DNA from: Piliocolobus tephrosceles
Lineage: Eukaryota; Chordata; Mammalia; Primates; Cercopithecidae
Length of the DNA stretch: 64,000 nucleotides
Direction: 5' to 3'
NCBI RefSeq assembly: GCF_002776525.5
Contig: NC_045443.1
Span: 42,854,117 to 42,918,116, forward strand
Both the position numbers and the translations under genes were made by a program. This document shows, in pieces, positions 50,913 through 62,404 of this stretch. Below the pieces are notes generated by a model. That model searched no databases, was not told the origin of the DNA, and saw only the letters and a list, made by a program, of their open reading frames with translations. Each line of letters begins with the position of its first letter. Within the stretch, counting starts at the first letter, position 1.

Positions 50913-51535
50913 TGTTGTTGTTTGTTTTTGAGACAAAGTCTTGTTCTGTCATCCAGGCTAGAGTTTAGTGGGATGATCATAGCTCGCTATAACCGGGACT
51001 TCCTGGGCTCAAGTGATCCCTCCCGCCTCAGCCTCCTGAGTAGCTAGGACTACAGGTGTGACCACCACACCCACCAAATTTTAACTTTTTTGCCTAGCTA
51101 ATTTTAAAATTTTCTGGGCGCAGTGACTCACGCCTGTAATCCCAACACTTTGGGAGGCCAAGGTGGGCTGATCATGAGGTCAGGAGATCGAGACCATCCT
51201 GGCTAACACAGTGAAACTCCGTCTCTACTAAAAATACAAAAAAATTAGCCGGGCGTGATGGTGGGCGCCTGTGGTCCCAGCTTCTCGGGAGGCTGAGGCA
51301 GGAGAATGGCGTGAACCCGGGAGGCAGAGCTTGCAGTGAGCCCTGATCACACCACTGCACTCCAGCCTGGATGACAAAGCAAGACTCCGTCTCAAAAACA
51401 AACAAACAAAAAATTCTGTACAGACGGGGTCTTATATGTTGCCTAAGCTGGTTTTGAATTCCTGGTCTCAAGCAGTCCTCCCACCTTGGCTTCACAAAGG
51501 GTTGGGATTATAGGCATGAACCACTGCACCTGACC
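50913..51535 (-). mobile_element. AluJ element, antisense, split by another Alu
   Basis: The first half, 50913-51112, reads gagacaaagtcttgttctg to cctagctaattttaaaat. The second half, from about 51411, reads acagacggggtcttatatg to ccactgcacctgacc. Confidence 0.83.
51113..51410 (+). mobile_element. AluY-type element inside an AluJ
   Basis: A sense Alu (tgggcgcagtgactcacgcc, gatcgagaccatcctggctaac) inserted in the opposite-strand AluJ, with A-rich tail acaaacaaacaaaaaa. Confidence 0.86.
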
Positions 51536-51796
51536 ACTGACAAATATTAATATAATAACATGTGTCCACCATTACAGTATACAGAATAGTTTTATTGCCC
51601 TAAAAATCTTTTGTATTCTGCTTCTTCATCTTACCATTCCCCAGCTCCTGTTTTAATTTTTATTTCAGGTATTGAGTTAAATATCTTTAAATATGATTTT
51701 CTTCTGTGAATTATCTACTCGTGTCATTTGCTCATTCTTTATTGACCTTCCTAAAAATTTGCAGTACTTCTCTCTGCATTAAGGATGTCAATTCTT

Positions 51797-52092
51797 GGCC
51801 AGGCATGGTGGCTCACACCTGTAATCCCAACACTTTGGGAAGCCAAGGTAGGCGGATCACTTGAAGTCAGGAGTTCAAGACCAGCCTGGTCAACGTGGCA
51901 AAACCCTGTCTGTCTCTACTAAAAATACAAAAATTAGCTGAGCATGGTGGCGGGTGCCTGTAATCCCAGCTACTTGGGTGTCTAAGGCACGGGAATCACC
52001 TGAACCCGGGAGGCAGAGGTTGCAGTAAGCCAAGATTGTGCCACTGCACTCCAGCCTGGGTGACAAAGTGAGACTCTGTCTCAAAGGAAAAA
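51797..52092 (+). mobile_element. AluS-type element
   Basis: A sense Alu with flanking duplicates aaggatgtca at 51781-51790 and 52093-52102. A tgtc quartet is duplicated in ccctgtctgtctc. Confidence 0.9.
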
Positions 52093-52109
52093 AAGGATGT
52101 CATCTCTTT

Positions 52110-52500
52110 ATTATGTGTCCACCCCACATCTCAAGACTTTAGCCATATTTTGCTACATAGAATTTAAATCTTAATGGTTTTCATGTTGTGCTTAGAAAGA
52201 CCTTTTCAACTTTTATATCATAAAATACACATTTTTTGCTTTGTAATACATTAATATTTTTACTTTTTGATTCATTTGTAATTTAGCTCGATGTATAGAG
52301 TGAGGTATGAGTCTAGCTTAATTATTTTCCAAATGGCTAACTTATTGGCAAGTTCATCTTTCCCTCAGACATTTGTCATATACTAAATTCCTATATATGC
52401 TGTGCCTATTTCTGGATCACTTGTTATCCCCTTGATCTCTGTCCTTATTACACTATCACTTTAAATGTATTTTAACTTCGGATATGGCAGGTTGCCCCTG
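52110..52500 (-). mobile_element. Possible old L1 ORF2 relic, antisense
   Basis: tgtatagagtgaggtatgagtc, tatttctggatcacttgtta and taacttcggatatggcagg fit a decayed antisense L1M. Weak. Confidence 0.35.
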
Positions 52501-52647
52501 CTGATTCTTCACAGTTTTTTATGATTTATTTGAGCAACTACCTTATACTAGGCACTATGCCAAATTTTGAAATTAGAGTGATGTATAAATCAGATTATTT
52601 CTCGAAATTGCCAAGAAAGGCATGTTGGGATATGTGTTGCAATTGCT

Positions 52648-52949
52648 TTTTTTTTTTTTTTCTTTTTTTTTTTAGATGGAGTCTCGTGGTGTCACCCAGC
52701 CTGGAGTGCAGTGGCACAGTCTTGGCTCACTGTAACCTTCACCTCGTGGTTTCAAGAGATTCTCCTGCCTCAGCCTGAGTAGCTGGGATTACAGGCACGC
52801 ACCACTATGCCCAGCTAATTTTTGTATTTTTAGTAGAGACGGGGTTTCACCATATTGGCCAGGCTAGTCTGGAACTCCTGAGCTCGTGATCTGCCTGCCT
52901 TGGCCTCCCAAAGCACTGGGATTACAGGCGTGAGCCACTGCGCCTGGCC
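52648..52949 (-). mobile_element. AluS-type element, antisense
   Basis: A reverse Alu flanked by gcaattgctttt (to about 52650) and gcaactgctttt (from 52950). Confidence 0.9.
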
Positions 52950-53234
52950 GCAACTGCTTTTAATGATCAGAGTTTTTTGTTTATTTTTTGATAGTGAACA
53001 CTTTTTTTTAGTTTTCCCTTACTGGAAAAGGTATCAGCCCATGTCATTACTTTTTTTTTTTCCAATAGAGCTTCTAGACTTTTCTTCACGTCAATTTTGT
53101 ACTTTATTAAGTTTATTGCTAGTTGGTAGTCTTATATTTAGTTGTTATAAATGATCTCAACTTCCATTATATTTTTCAACTGATAGGTGTTTTCTATATA
53201 CTTCATATTTTGTCTTATCTAATTATAATGTCTA

Positions 53235-53536
53235 GGCCAGGTGTGGTGGCTCACGTCTGTAATTTCAGCACTTTGGGAGGCCGGGGTAGATGGATCACTT
53301 GAGGTCAGGAGTTTGAGAACAGCCTGGCCAATATGGTGAAACCCATCTCTACTAAAAATGCGAACATTAGCCAGGCATGGTGGCGGGTGACTGTAATCCC
53401 AGCTAATTGGGAGGCTGACACAGGAGAATTGTTTAAACCGGGGAAGTGGAGGTTGCAGTGAGCCGAGATCATGCCATTGCATTCCAGCCTGTGTGACAGA
53501 ACAAGACATCACCTCAAAAACAAAATAAAACAAAAA
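53235..53536 (+). mobile_element. AluS-type element
   Basis: A sense Alu with an atgtcta flank on both sides (53229 and 53546) and a tail of (AAAAC)n type. Confidence 0.88.
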
Positions 53537-53618
53537 ATATGTATATATGTCTAATGTTTTCAACACAGTTACACAATAGTGATAATATTCATCCATATAT
53601 TTTTTAAAGCTAATACAT

Positions 53619-53921
53619 TTTTTTTTTTTTTTTTTTTTTGAGACAGAGTCTCGTTCTGTTGTCCAGGCTGGAGTGCAGTGGTGCGATCTCGGCCCATTGC
53701 AAGCTCTGCCTCCTGGGTTCACACCATTCTGCTGCCTCAGCCTCCTGAGTAGCCGGGACTACAGGCGCCCACCACCATGCCCGGCTAATTTTTTTTTGTA
53801 TACTTAGTAGAGAATGGGGCTTCACCGTGTTAGCCAGGGTGGTCTTGATCTGACCTCATGATCTGCTCGCCTTGACCTCCCAAAGTGCTGGGATTACAGG
53901 CGTAAGCCACCATGCCCGGCC
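53619..53921 (-). mobile_element. AluY-type element, antisense
   Basis: A reverse Alu with a 22-T tail, ccaccatgcccggctaat and aagccaccatgcccggcc. Confidence 0.88.
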
Positions 53922-53924
53922 TAA

Positions 53925-56900
53925 ACTGCATTTTTTAAGAGCAGTTTTAGGTTTATGTAAAAATCGAGCAGATAGAATAGAGTTCCCATATTTCCGTCCT
54001 CCCTGCACACAGTTTCCACTATTATTGACACCTTGCATTAGTGTGGTACACACGTTATATTTGATGAGCCAATATTGATACACTATTATTAACTATAAGT
54101 TCATAGTTTACATTCAGATTCATTCTTTCTGTAGTTCCGTGGGTTTTGACAAATGCATAATGTCATGTCTCCGGTAACATACAGAGTACCTTCACTACAC
54201 TAAAAATCCATTATGTTTTACCTATTTATTCCTCCTCACCCCCTCCCTTACCCCCAATTCCTGGCAGCCGCTGATTTTTTTGCTGTCTCTGTAGTTTTGA
54301 CTTTTCTGGAATGTAATATAGTTGGAATTATTCAGCAGTATCCTTTTTAATCTGCTTTCTTTCACTTAGTAATATGCACATAAGTTTTCTCCGTGTCTTC
54401 TTATTGTTGGATAGCTCATTTCTTTTTATTTCTGTATAATATTTTATTATACAGATGTACCATAGTTTGCTTATCCATTCATCTATTGAACAATGTCATA
54501 GTTGCTTCCAATTATTGGCAATTTTGAACGAAGATGTTATAAACATTTATGTGTAACTTTGTGTGGATGTAATTTTTCAACTTATTTGAGCAAAGACCTA
54601 GGATTATAATTGCTGGATCATATGATAAAGACTGTGTTTAACACTATAAGAAACTGTGAATCTGTCTTCCAAAGTGTCTGTACTATTTTGTATTCCTACC
54701 AGCAGTGAATGAGAATCTTGTCGCTTCATATCTTTGCCAACATTTAGTGTTGTCAGTGTTTTAGATATGAGCCATTTTGATAGGTGTGTGTGTGTTGGTA
54801 TATCTGTTGTGTTAATTTCTAGTTCCCTAATAACATATGATGTTGAGCATCTTTTTGTTTATTTACCATATGTATATCTTCTTTGGTGGGTTGTCTATTC
54901 AGATATTTAACCCATTTTTAATTTGGTTTTTTGCTGAGAGCTTTTAGCATGAGTAGATGATGGATTATATCAAATGCTTTTCTGCATCTATTGCTATGAT
55001 CATATGATTTTTATTTTTTAGCTTGTGAATGTGATGGGTTACTTCAATTTTTTACTTCAACCAGCCTTGTGTACCTGTAATAAATTTTACTTTGTCATGG
55101 TATATATTTCTTTTTTATGCATTGTTTGATACGATTTGCTAATATTTTTCCTGAGGATGTTCTCCTCTATATTCATGCAAGATTCTGGGATGTAGTTTTC
55201 TTGTCATGTCTTTGTCTGATTTTGGTAATAGGGTAATGCCATCCTCATAAAATGAGTTAGAAAGTGTTCCTTTTGCTTCTGTTGTCTGGTAGGGATTGTA
55301 GAGAATTGATATCATTCCTTCCTTTAATTATTTGTTGTGAATTCAGCAGAGAAACCATGTGGTCCTGGTACTTTCTGTTTTGAAGGTTATTAATTATTGT
55401 TTCAATTTCTTTAATAGTTACAATGTTATTCAGATTATCTGTTGCTCCTTGAGTGAGTTTTGGCAGATTGTGTCTTTCAGGGAATTAGTCAATTTCATCT
55501 AAGTTACCAAATGTGTGAGCATAGAGATATTTCTGTTTCTTTATTATCATCCTTTTAATGTCCATGGGATTGATAGTGACGGTTCCTTTTTCATTTCTGA
55601 TATTAATTATTTGTACCCTCTGTTACCTTTTCTTGGTTAGGTTAGCTACAGGTTTATGTATTTTACTGAAATTTTTCCCCCCAAGAATCGGCTTTTGGTT
55701 TTGTTAAATTTTTTTCTTTCTTTTGGTTTCCTGTTTTCAGTATCATTACTTTCTGCTCTTTTATTATTTTTTTTCTTCTGCCTGCTTTGGGTTTAATGTG
55801 CTCTTCTTTGTCTAGTTTCCTAAGGTAGAAGCTTACATTATTATTTTAGATCTTTCTTCTTTTTTAGTATATACATTCAATGCTAAAGCCTTTCCTCTAA
55901 GTACTACTTTTACTATATCCAGAAATTATCATTACGTTGTATTTTCATTTTCCTTTAGTTCGAAATATTGTAAAAATGTGTTACTTAGACTCCAAATGTT
56001 TTTGATATTTTCTGACTTTTTGTTATTGATTTCTCTATTAATCTGTTCTTATGCTGCTGTAAGGACATACTTGAGACTGGGTAACTTATAAAGATTTAAT
56101 TGACTCACAGTTTTGCATGGCTGGGAAGGCCTCAGGAAAGCAACAATCATGACAGAAAAGGAAGCAAACACATCCTTCACATGGCAACAGGAGAGAGAAG
56201 TGCCAAGCAAAGCGGGGGAAAAGTCCCTTATAAAATCATCAGATCTCGTGAGGACTCACTCACTATCAGGAGAACAGCAGCATGGGCGTAACTGCGTGGG
56301 TGGGGACACAGCCAAACCATGTCAATTTCTATTTAATTCCATTGTGGTTTCAGAGTATACATATGATTTCTATTATTTTAAATTTGCTAAGGTGTGTTTT
56401 ATGTCCCAGATTGTGGTCTATCTTGGTGGATGTTCCATGTGAGCTTGAGAAGAATATATTGTTGGATGAAGTATTCAGTAAATATCAATTAGATCCAGTT
56501 GATTGATGGTGCTGTTCAATTCAACTATATCCTTACTGATTTTCTGCCTATTGGATCTGTCAATTACTGATAGAGGTATGTTGAAGTCTTCAACTGTAAT
56601 AGTGGATTTGGTTCTTTCTCTTTGCAGTTCTGTCAGTGTTTGCCTCACATGTTTTGATGCTTTATGTTCAGTGCATATATCTTAAGGATTGCCATACCTT
56701 CTTGGAGAAGATTGTTAGGTTTTCTTTATTGTTATGTAATGCCCCTCTTGATCCACGATAATTTTCCTTGCTCTGAAGTCTGCTTTGTCTGAAATAATTA
56801 TTGCCACTCCAGCTTTCTTTTAATTAGTGTTAATATAGTTTATCTTTCTCCATCCCTTTACTTTTAATCTGTGTCTTTATTTTTAACAATACATAGTTTG

Positions 56901-57190
56901 GGTCTTATTTTATTATCCTGTCTGTCTTTTACTTCGTGTATTTAGATCATTCTCATTTAATGTGATTATCACTATAGTTGCATTGATAGCTATCATATCT
57001 GTAAATGCACTTGTTCTTTTTCTGCTGTCCCATTTTTCTGCCTTCTCTGATGTTACTGAGCACTTTTTATGTTGCCATTTTCTCCCCTTTCTTCAGATAT
57101 CAATCATATTTCTTTAAATTTTTCATTTGTGGTTATTTTAGAGTTTGCAATATACATTTATAGTTAATCTAAGATGACTTTCAAACAATA
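53925..57190 (-). mobile_element. Long old L1M, antisense (3' UTR into ORF2)
   Basis: More than 3 kb of antisense L1: 3' UTR (gagcagttttaggtttatg, tagttccgtgggttttgac, gcttccaattattggcaattttg) followed by ORF2 (gatggattatatcaaatgctt, caaccagccttgtg, gtggtcctggtactttctg, ccacgataattttccttg). It is interrupted by an LTR at 56034-56324. Numerous stops; no intact protein. Confidence 0.75.
56034..56324 (-). mobile_element. Solo LTR of THE1/MST (ERVL-MaLR) class
   Basis: A reverse-orientation LTR of about 290 bp: tctgttcttatgctgctg and gagactgggtaacttataaag at one end, gggtggggacacagccaaaccatgtca at the other. The 5-bp duplication atttc lies at 56029-56033 and 56325-56329. No internal retroviral sequence accompanies it. 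It is shortened in the middle relative to the family. The short frames here (56100-56442) are not genes. Confidence 0.82.
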
Positions 57191-57647
57191 GTACAGGCAT
57201 ACCTCAGAGATATTGCGTATTTGGTTCCAGATCACCACAAGAAGGCAAATATCACAATAAAGCAAGTCACATAAATGTTTTTGTTTCTTAGTGCATTTAA
57301 AAGTTATGTTTACACTATACTGTAGTTAATTAAGTGTGCAATAACATTTCGTCTAAAAAAACAGGGTACATACCTTAATTAAAAATACTGCTAAAAATGC
57401 TAATGATCATCTGAACCTTTAGCAAGTCATCATCTGTTTGCAGGTGAAAGGTCTTGCCTTGATGTTGATGGCTGCTGACTGATCGTGATAGTGGTTGCTG
57501 AAGATTGGGGTGGTCATGTCAATTTCTTAAAGTAATGAAGTGTGCCACATTACTGGACTCTTCCTTTCACAGAAGATTTCTCTGTAGCATGAGATGCTGC
57601 TTGATACCGTTTTACCCATAGTAGAACTTCTTTCAAAATTGGAGTCA

Positions 57648-57956
57648 AGCAGCAGTGCATTCCTGTACTCCCAGCTATTTGAGAGGTTGAGCAAGGATGA
57701 TTGCTTGAGTCCAAGAGTTCTGGGCTGTAGTGCACTACATTGATTGGTTGTCTGCACTAAGTTCGGCATCAGTATGGTGACTTCCTGGGAGTGGGGGCCA
57801 CCAGGTTGCCTAAGGAAGGGTGAACCAGCTCAGGTCAGAAATTGAGCAAGTCGAAACTCCCATGCTGATGAGTAGTGGGATAGTGCCTGTAAATAGCCAC
57901 TGCACTCCAGCCTGGACAATTTAGCAAGACCCTATCTCTTAAAAAAAAAAAAAAAA
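57648..57956 (+). pseudogene. 7SL RNA pseudogene (RN7SL-type)
   Basis: This is not an Alu. It contains the central 7SL part that Alus lack: gcactaagttcggcatcag, atggtgacttcctgggagtg, accaggttgcctaaggaagg, gctgatgagtagtgggat. It then ends cactgcactccagcctgg with a 16-A tail. The 5' end is diverged or slightly truncated (cagtgcattcctgtactccc). Flanks attggagtca (57638-57647) and attgagtca (57958-57966) are the target duplication, showing L1-mediated insertion into Tigger1. Substitutions and lack of the 5' end make function unlikely. Confidence 0.93.
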
Positions 57957-58451
57957 GATTGAGTCAGTCTTCTCAAACCCTGCTGCTGTGTTATCAACTA
58001 AGTTTATGTAATATTCTAAAGCCTTGGTATCATTTCAACCATGTTCACAGCATCTTCACCAGGAGTAGATTCTACCCTGAGAAACCACTTTATTTGTTCA
58101 TCCCTAAGAAGCAACTCCTCATCCATTCAAATTTTATCATAAGATTGTAGCAATTCAGTTACATCTTTAGGCTCTGCTTCTAGTTCTCTTGCTATTTCTA
58201 TCATATTTGCTGTTACTTCCTTCACTGAGGCCTTGAATCCTCAAAGTCATCCATGAGAGTTGGAATCAACTTCTTTCATATACCTGCTACTGTTCATATT
58301 TTGACCTCCTCCCATGAATTACAAATGTTCTTAGTGGCAGCTAGCATTAGAGAATCCTTTGCAGAAGATTTTCATTTTACTTTGCCAGATCTGTCCATGG
58401 AATTACTATCTATAGCAGCTATAGCCTTAAGTAACAAAAGTTGAAAGTTGA

Positions 58452-58745
58452 GGCCAGGCACAGTGGCTGATGCCTGTAATCTGAACGCTTTGGAAGGCCA
58501 AAGCAGGAAGATGGCTTGAGCCCAGGAGTTCAAGATGAGGCTGGGCAATATAGCAAGACCTTGTCTCTACAAAAAAATTTAAAAATAGGTGGTCATGGTG
58601 GCCCTTGCCTGTAGTCCCAGTTACTTAGGAGGTTTTGGTGGAAGGATCATTTGAGCCCAGGAGGCGGAGTTTGCAGTGAGCTGAGATGTGCCACTGCACT
58701 CCAACCTCAGCAACAGAGTGAAACCCTGTCTCAAAAAAATACAAA
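58452..58745 (+). mobile_element. AluJ element inside Tigger1
   Basis: A diverged sense Alu (gatggcttgagcccaggag, aattcaaaaataggtgg-like linker) between gttgaaagttga (58440-58451) and agttgaagtga (58749-58759). Confidence 0.87.
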
Positions 58746-59885
58746 ATAGTTGAAGTGACTCCTTGTTCCATGAGCTGCAGAATGGATGTTGTGTTAGCAG
58801 CATGAAAACAACATTCATATCCTTGTACAGCTCCATCAGAGCTCTTGGGCAATTAGGTACATTGTCAGTGAGTGGTACTGTTTTGAAATAAATCTTTTCA
58901 TCAGAGTGGTAAAGTTTCAATAGTGGGCTTAAAATATTCAGTAAACCATGCTGTAAACAAATGTGCTATCACCTAGGCTTTGATGTTGCACAGGCAATGT
59001 AGATTTAGATAATTCTCAAGAATCCTCAAATTTTCAGAATGATCAATGAGCATTGACTTCAACTTAAAGTCACCAGCTGCATTAGCTGCTAATGAGAATC
59101 AGCCTTTCTTAGAATCTTAGAAGCTTTGAAGCCAGGCATTGACTTTTCCTCTCTAGCTATGAAAGTCCTAGACCTAGATACCATCTTCTTCCAGTAGAAG
59201 GCTGTTTGATCTTTATTGAAAAATCTGTTGTTTAGAGTAGCATTCTTTATCAGTGATGTTAGCTAGGTCTTCTGGATAACTTGCTGCAACTCCTGCATCA
59301 GGACTTGCTTTACCTTGCACTTTCATGTTATGGAGATGGCTTCTTTCCTTAAACCTCATGAGGCAACCTCTGCTGGCTTCAAACTTTTCTTCTGCAACTT
59401 CCCCATCTCTCTCAACCTATTCATAGAATTTAAGAGAGTTTAGGGCCTTGCTCTGGATTAGGCTTTGGCTTAATGGAATGTCTTGACTGGTTTGATACTC
59501 TATCCAGACCTCTACAACTGTCTCCATATCAGCAAGGCTGTTTCACTTTCCTAACATTTGGGTGTTCACTTGAGAATTATTTTTATTTTCCATTGAGAAC
59601 TTTTCCTTTACATTCACAGCTTGGCTGTTTGGTGCAGGAGGCATAGCTTTTAGCCTTTCTCAGCTTTGCCATACCTTTCTTACTAAACTTAATCATTTCT
59701 AGCTTTTAATTTAAAGTGAGAGACATATGACTCTTCCTTTCACTTGAACACCGAGAGGCCATTGTGGGGTTTTTAATTAGTCTAATTTCAATATTGTTGA
59801 ATGGTGTCTCAGGGAGCCCTAAGGATGGGGAGAGAGATGAGGGTAACAGCCAGTCAGTGGAATACTCAAAAGACACATAACATTT

Positions 59886-60171
59886 GGCCAGGCACAGTGG
59901 CTCACGCCTGTAATCCCAGCACTTTGGGAGGCCGAGGCAGGCGGATCATGAGTTCAGGAGATCGAGATCATCCTGGCGAACACGGTGAAACCCCGTCTCT
60001 ACTAAAAATACAAAAAACTAGCCGGGCGAGGTGGTGGGCGCCTGTAGTCCTAGCTACTTGGGAGGCTGAGGCAGGAGAATGGCATAAACCCGGGAGGCAG
60101 AGCTTGCAGTGAGCTGAGATCCGGCCACTGCACTCCAGAGTGAGACTCCATCTCAAAAAAAAAAAAAAAAA
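59886..60171 (+). mobile_element. AluYR (Old World monkey AluY) inside Tigger1
   Basis: A young sense Alu with gccgggcgaggtggtgggc, atggcataaacccggg and gagctgagatccggccactg. A short deletion before the tail gives cactccagagtgagactcc. Confidence 0.9.
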
Positions 60172-60231
60172 GTATCTGCAAAGCGTAATAAAGCAACATG
60201 GAATAAAATGGGATGTTCCTGTGTACTGCTA

Positions 60232-60728
60232 TACAGGTACTGGGCCGTGGCCTATTAGGAACCAGGCTGCACAGCAGGAGGTGAGTCTTGGGCAGAAAAG
60301 CAAAGCTTCATCTGTATTTACAGCCACTCCCTATTGATTGCATTACCACCTAAGCTCTGCCCCCTGTTAGATCAGTGGTGGCACTGGATTCTCATAGGAG
60401 CACAAGCCCTACTGTGAACTGTGCATTTGAGAGATCTAGGTTGCATGCTCCTTATGAGAACCTAATGCCTAATGATCTATCACTTGTCCCATCACCCCCA
60501 GATGGGACTGTTTAGTTGCCGGAAAACAAGCACAGGGCTCCCGTTGATTCAACATTATGGTGAGTTGTATAATTATTTCATTATATAGTACAATGAGTAA
60601 TAATGGAAATAAAGTGCACAATAAATGTAATTGAATCATCCCAAAACCATCCCCCCAACCCTTGGTCCATGGAAAAATTGGCTTCCATGAAAGTGGTCCC
60701 TGGTACCAAAAAGGTTGGGGACCGTTGC
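60232..60728 (+). mobile_element. MER1A-like hAT-Charlie element, second copy
   Basis: About 500 bp, closely resembling 37637-38164 in the same orientation (ggattctcataggagcac; aaaaaggttggggaccgttg). The first 30 or so bases of the left end are deleted. It abuts Tigger1. Confidence 0.77.
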
Positions 60729-60734
60729 CTTATA

Positions 60735-61798
60735 CTGTGTCCTTTACATGCTGTCACTCATTTCACTTATCTATAAGCTATAATCACCAGATATACTATT
60801 GCTATTTTTTTTATTTATCTGTTAGATTAAAAGCAAGAAAAATAAATATTTTACTTCTATTGATTTCTTCTCTAACACTCTTCCTTACTCTATATAAATT
60901 CAAGTTTTGACCTCTATATTTTCCTTCTCTAAAGATCTCCTCTTAACATTTCTTGTGAAGCAGGTCTCCTGGTGCATATGGCCTCAGTTTTTGTTTGTCT
61001 GAGAAAGTCTATTTCTCCTTTACTTTTGAAGAGTGATTTTACTGGATACAAAATTCTAGGTTAATGGATGTTTATCTTTCAACAGTTTAAATATCTCATT
61101 CCACTCTTCTTGTTTGTGTTATTCCTAAAGAGACATCAGTGTATTCTCCTTGTCCTTCCATTAGTAAGTTGGGTTTTTTCCCTTTTATTTCTGTCAGGGT
61201 TTTTTTCTTTGTCTTTGGTTTTTGGAAGTTTGAATATGATACGGCTACGTATTGATTTTTTAATATTTATCTTGTTTAGTGTTGTCTGTGTTTCCTGGAT
61301 CTGTGATTTCTTCTTGTGTGACATTAGTTTTAGAAAATTCTCACTTCATTCTTATACTTCAAATATTTTTTGTGTTCTTTCTCTTTTTCTTCTCTTTATG
61401 GTATTCCCACTGCATATATTTGCAGCTTTTGTTATCGTCCCACAGTCCTTGAATATTCTGTTTGTTTCCTTTATTTTTGTTCCCTTTGCTTTTCAGTTTG
61501 GGAAGTTCCTGTTGACATATCTTACATCTTCAAGTCCACTGATCCTTGTCTGTATCCAGTCTGTTGATGAGTCTATGAAAGACATTGTTTATGTCTGTTA
61601 GTTTTTTCTTATTTCTAGCATTTTATTTTTATTCTTAGCATCTCATCTCTGCTCACATTATCCATTTGTTCTTGATACTCACTTTTTCCATTAGTCTTAG
61701 CATATTTATTATAATTATTTTAAATTCTCAGTCTGAAAATGTCAAAATGTGTGTGATATCTGAGTCTGGTTCTAATGTTAGCTTTGCCTCTTCTTCTG

Positions 61799-61845
<47 letters not shown>

Positions 61846-62230
61846 GGGGGGTTGTTTGTTTGTTTTTTTACTTTTGGCATGCCTTGTAAGTTTTTGTTGA
61901 AAGTCAGGATGTTTCAGTTAAGCATCTGAGGTAAAAGCCTTTGGCGTGAGGTTTTATGTTTATCTGGCTAGAAGTTAGGCCATGTTTAATGTTTGCTATA
62001 GCTGTAGGTGTCAGAAGCTTCAATATTCCCTAATGTCCTTTTTTTTCTTCCTTTGTTGTTGTTGAATATTTTTTAGAAACTCCTTTTTAAATATAGCCTG
62101 TAGCTGGTAGCTCTCTCAGTTCTAATACACTGTTATACCATACTGGAAACCTGCTGATATGGTGGTAAGGTAATGGGGAGGTGAAATATTCTATAATCTT
62201 ATGATTAAATCTCACTTTAAAAAAGTAGGC
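60735..62230 (-). mobile_element. Old L1M segments, antisense
   Basis: tcttgtgaagcaggtctcctgg, gattttactggatacaaaattc, then 3' region text (gccttgtaagtttttgttgaaag, ggtgtcagaagcttc). It contains a (TG)n array. The 177-codon frame at 61068-61601 is a chance open frame in this T-rich relic. Confidence 0.6.
61799..61844. repeat. (TG)n microsatellite
   Basis: About 20 alternating TG units followed by a G run. Probably variable in length. Confidence 0.96.
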
Positions 62231-62325
62231 CTTCATCTAAGGGCTGCGACTTTGGTAAGTTTCTCAGCCTTTATTTTTTTTCTACTGTGTAAGATGAAAA
62301 GTCTAGGGAGGGCCCTTGTTTTCTT

Positions 62326-62404
62326 TTTTTTGAGAGGGAGTCTCGCTCTGTCGCCCAGGCTGGAGTGCAGTGGCACGATCTCGGCTCACTGCAAACTCTG
62401 CCTC
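62326..62404 (-). mobile_element. Severely 5'-truncated Alu, antisense
   Basis: Only about 80 bases, the 3' end of an Alu (tctcgctctgtcgcccagg to ctgcaaactctgcctc). It lies between duplicates gagggcccttgttttct (62309-62325) and gagggcccatgttttct (62405-62421). Confidence 0.88.

Larger units (their letters stand above)
50350..51660 (-). mobile_element. Old L1 3' region, antisense, split by an Alu cluster
   Basis: gagagcaattttaggtttacaac to ctcttgacattgtacattctg at 50385-50573. The same L1 continues after the Alus with tgtgtccaccattacagtatacag at 51560. The 50576-51537 insert is therefore entirely Alu. Confidence 0.65.
57480..59762 (-). pseudogene. Tigger1 transposase relic
   Basis: On the minus strand the transposase reading begins at the complement of cat at 59760-59762 (Met-Ala-Ser, from the complement of gaggccat). 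It runs leftward through CENP-B-type helix-turn-helix and DDE-domain sequence. Small insertions, deletions and stops, plus two retroposed inserts, break it throughout. No frame longer than about 100 codons remains, so it cannot encode an active enzyme. Confidence 0.75.
57194..60221 (-). mobile_element. Tigger1 DNA transposon (TcMar), nearly full length, with insertions
   Basis: It starts caggcatacctcagagatattgc, the Tigger1 terminal repeat, right after a TA, and ends near 60221 with the degraded opposite repeat (ctgcaaagcgtaataaagc, ggatgttcctg). Inside is antisense transposase sequence. Three later insertions lie within it: a 7SL pseudogene (57648-57956), an AluJ (58452-58745) and an AluYR (59886-60171). 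Excluding these, about 2.1 kb of transposon remains. Confidence 0.9.

Noticed and set aside
50583..51047. 154-codon open frame on the + strand
   Set aside because: It is composed of antisense Alu sequence across two adjacent Alus; its translation is the usual Alu-derived peptide, with no independent coding signal.
53219..53722. 167-codon minus-strand frame
   Set aside because: It runs across one Alu, a T/A stretch and a second Alu. Alu frames commonly stay open by chance.
56100..56442. Frames within the LTR as possible retroviral coding remains
   Set aside because: The element is a solo LTR with 5-bp flanking duplication; no gag, pol or env sequence is present.
57527..57769. Minus-strand frame in Tigger1 as a host gene derived from a transposase
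   Set aside because: It crosses the junction between Tigger1 and the 7SL pseudogene, so only part is transposase-like and the rest is reversed 7SL.
60840..60905. Possible novel exon in intron 16
   Set aside because: AG and GT dinucleotides occur, but no open frame in the required phase joins to exon 16 and resembles the expected continuation of the zinc finger (Lys-Trp-Phe-Gln).
61068..61601. 177-codon T-rich frame encoding a Phe/Leu-rich peptide
   Set aside because: It lies in a decayed antisense L1. The hydrophobic composition simply reflects T-richness; no start context or family similarity was seen.
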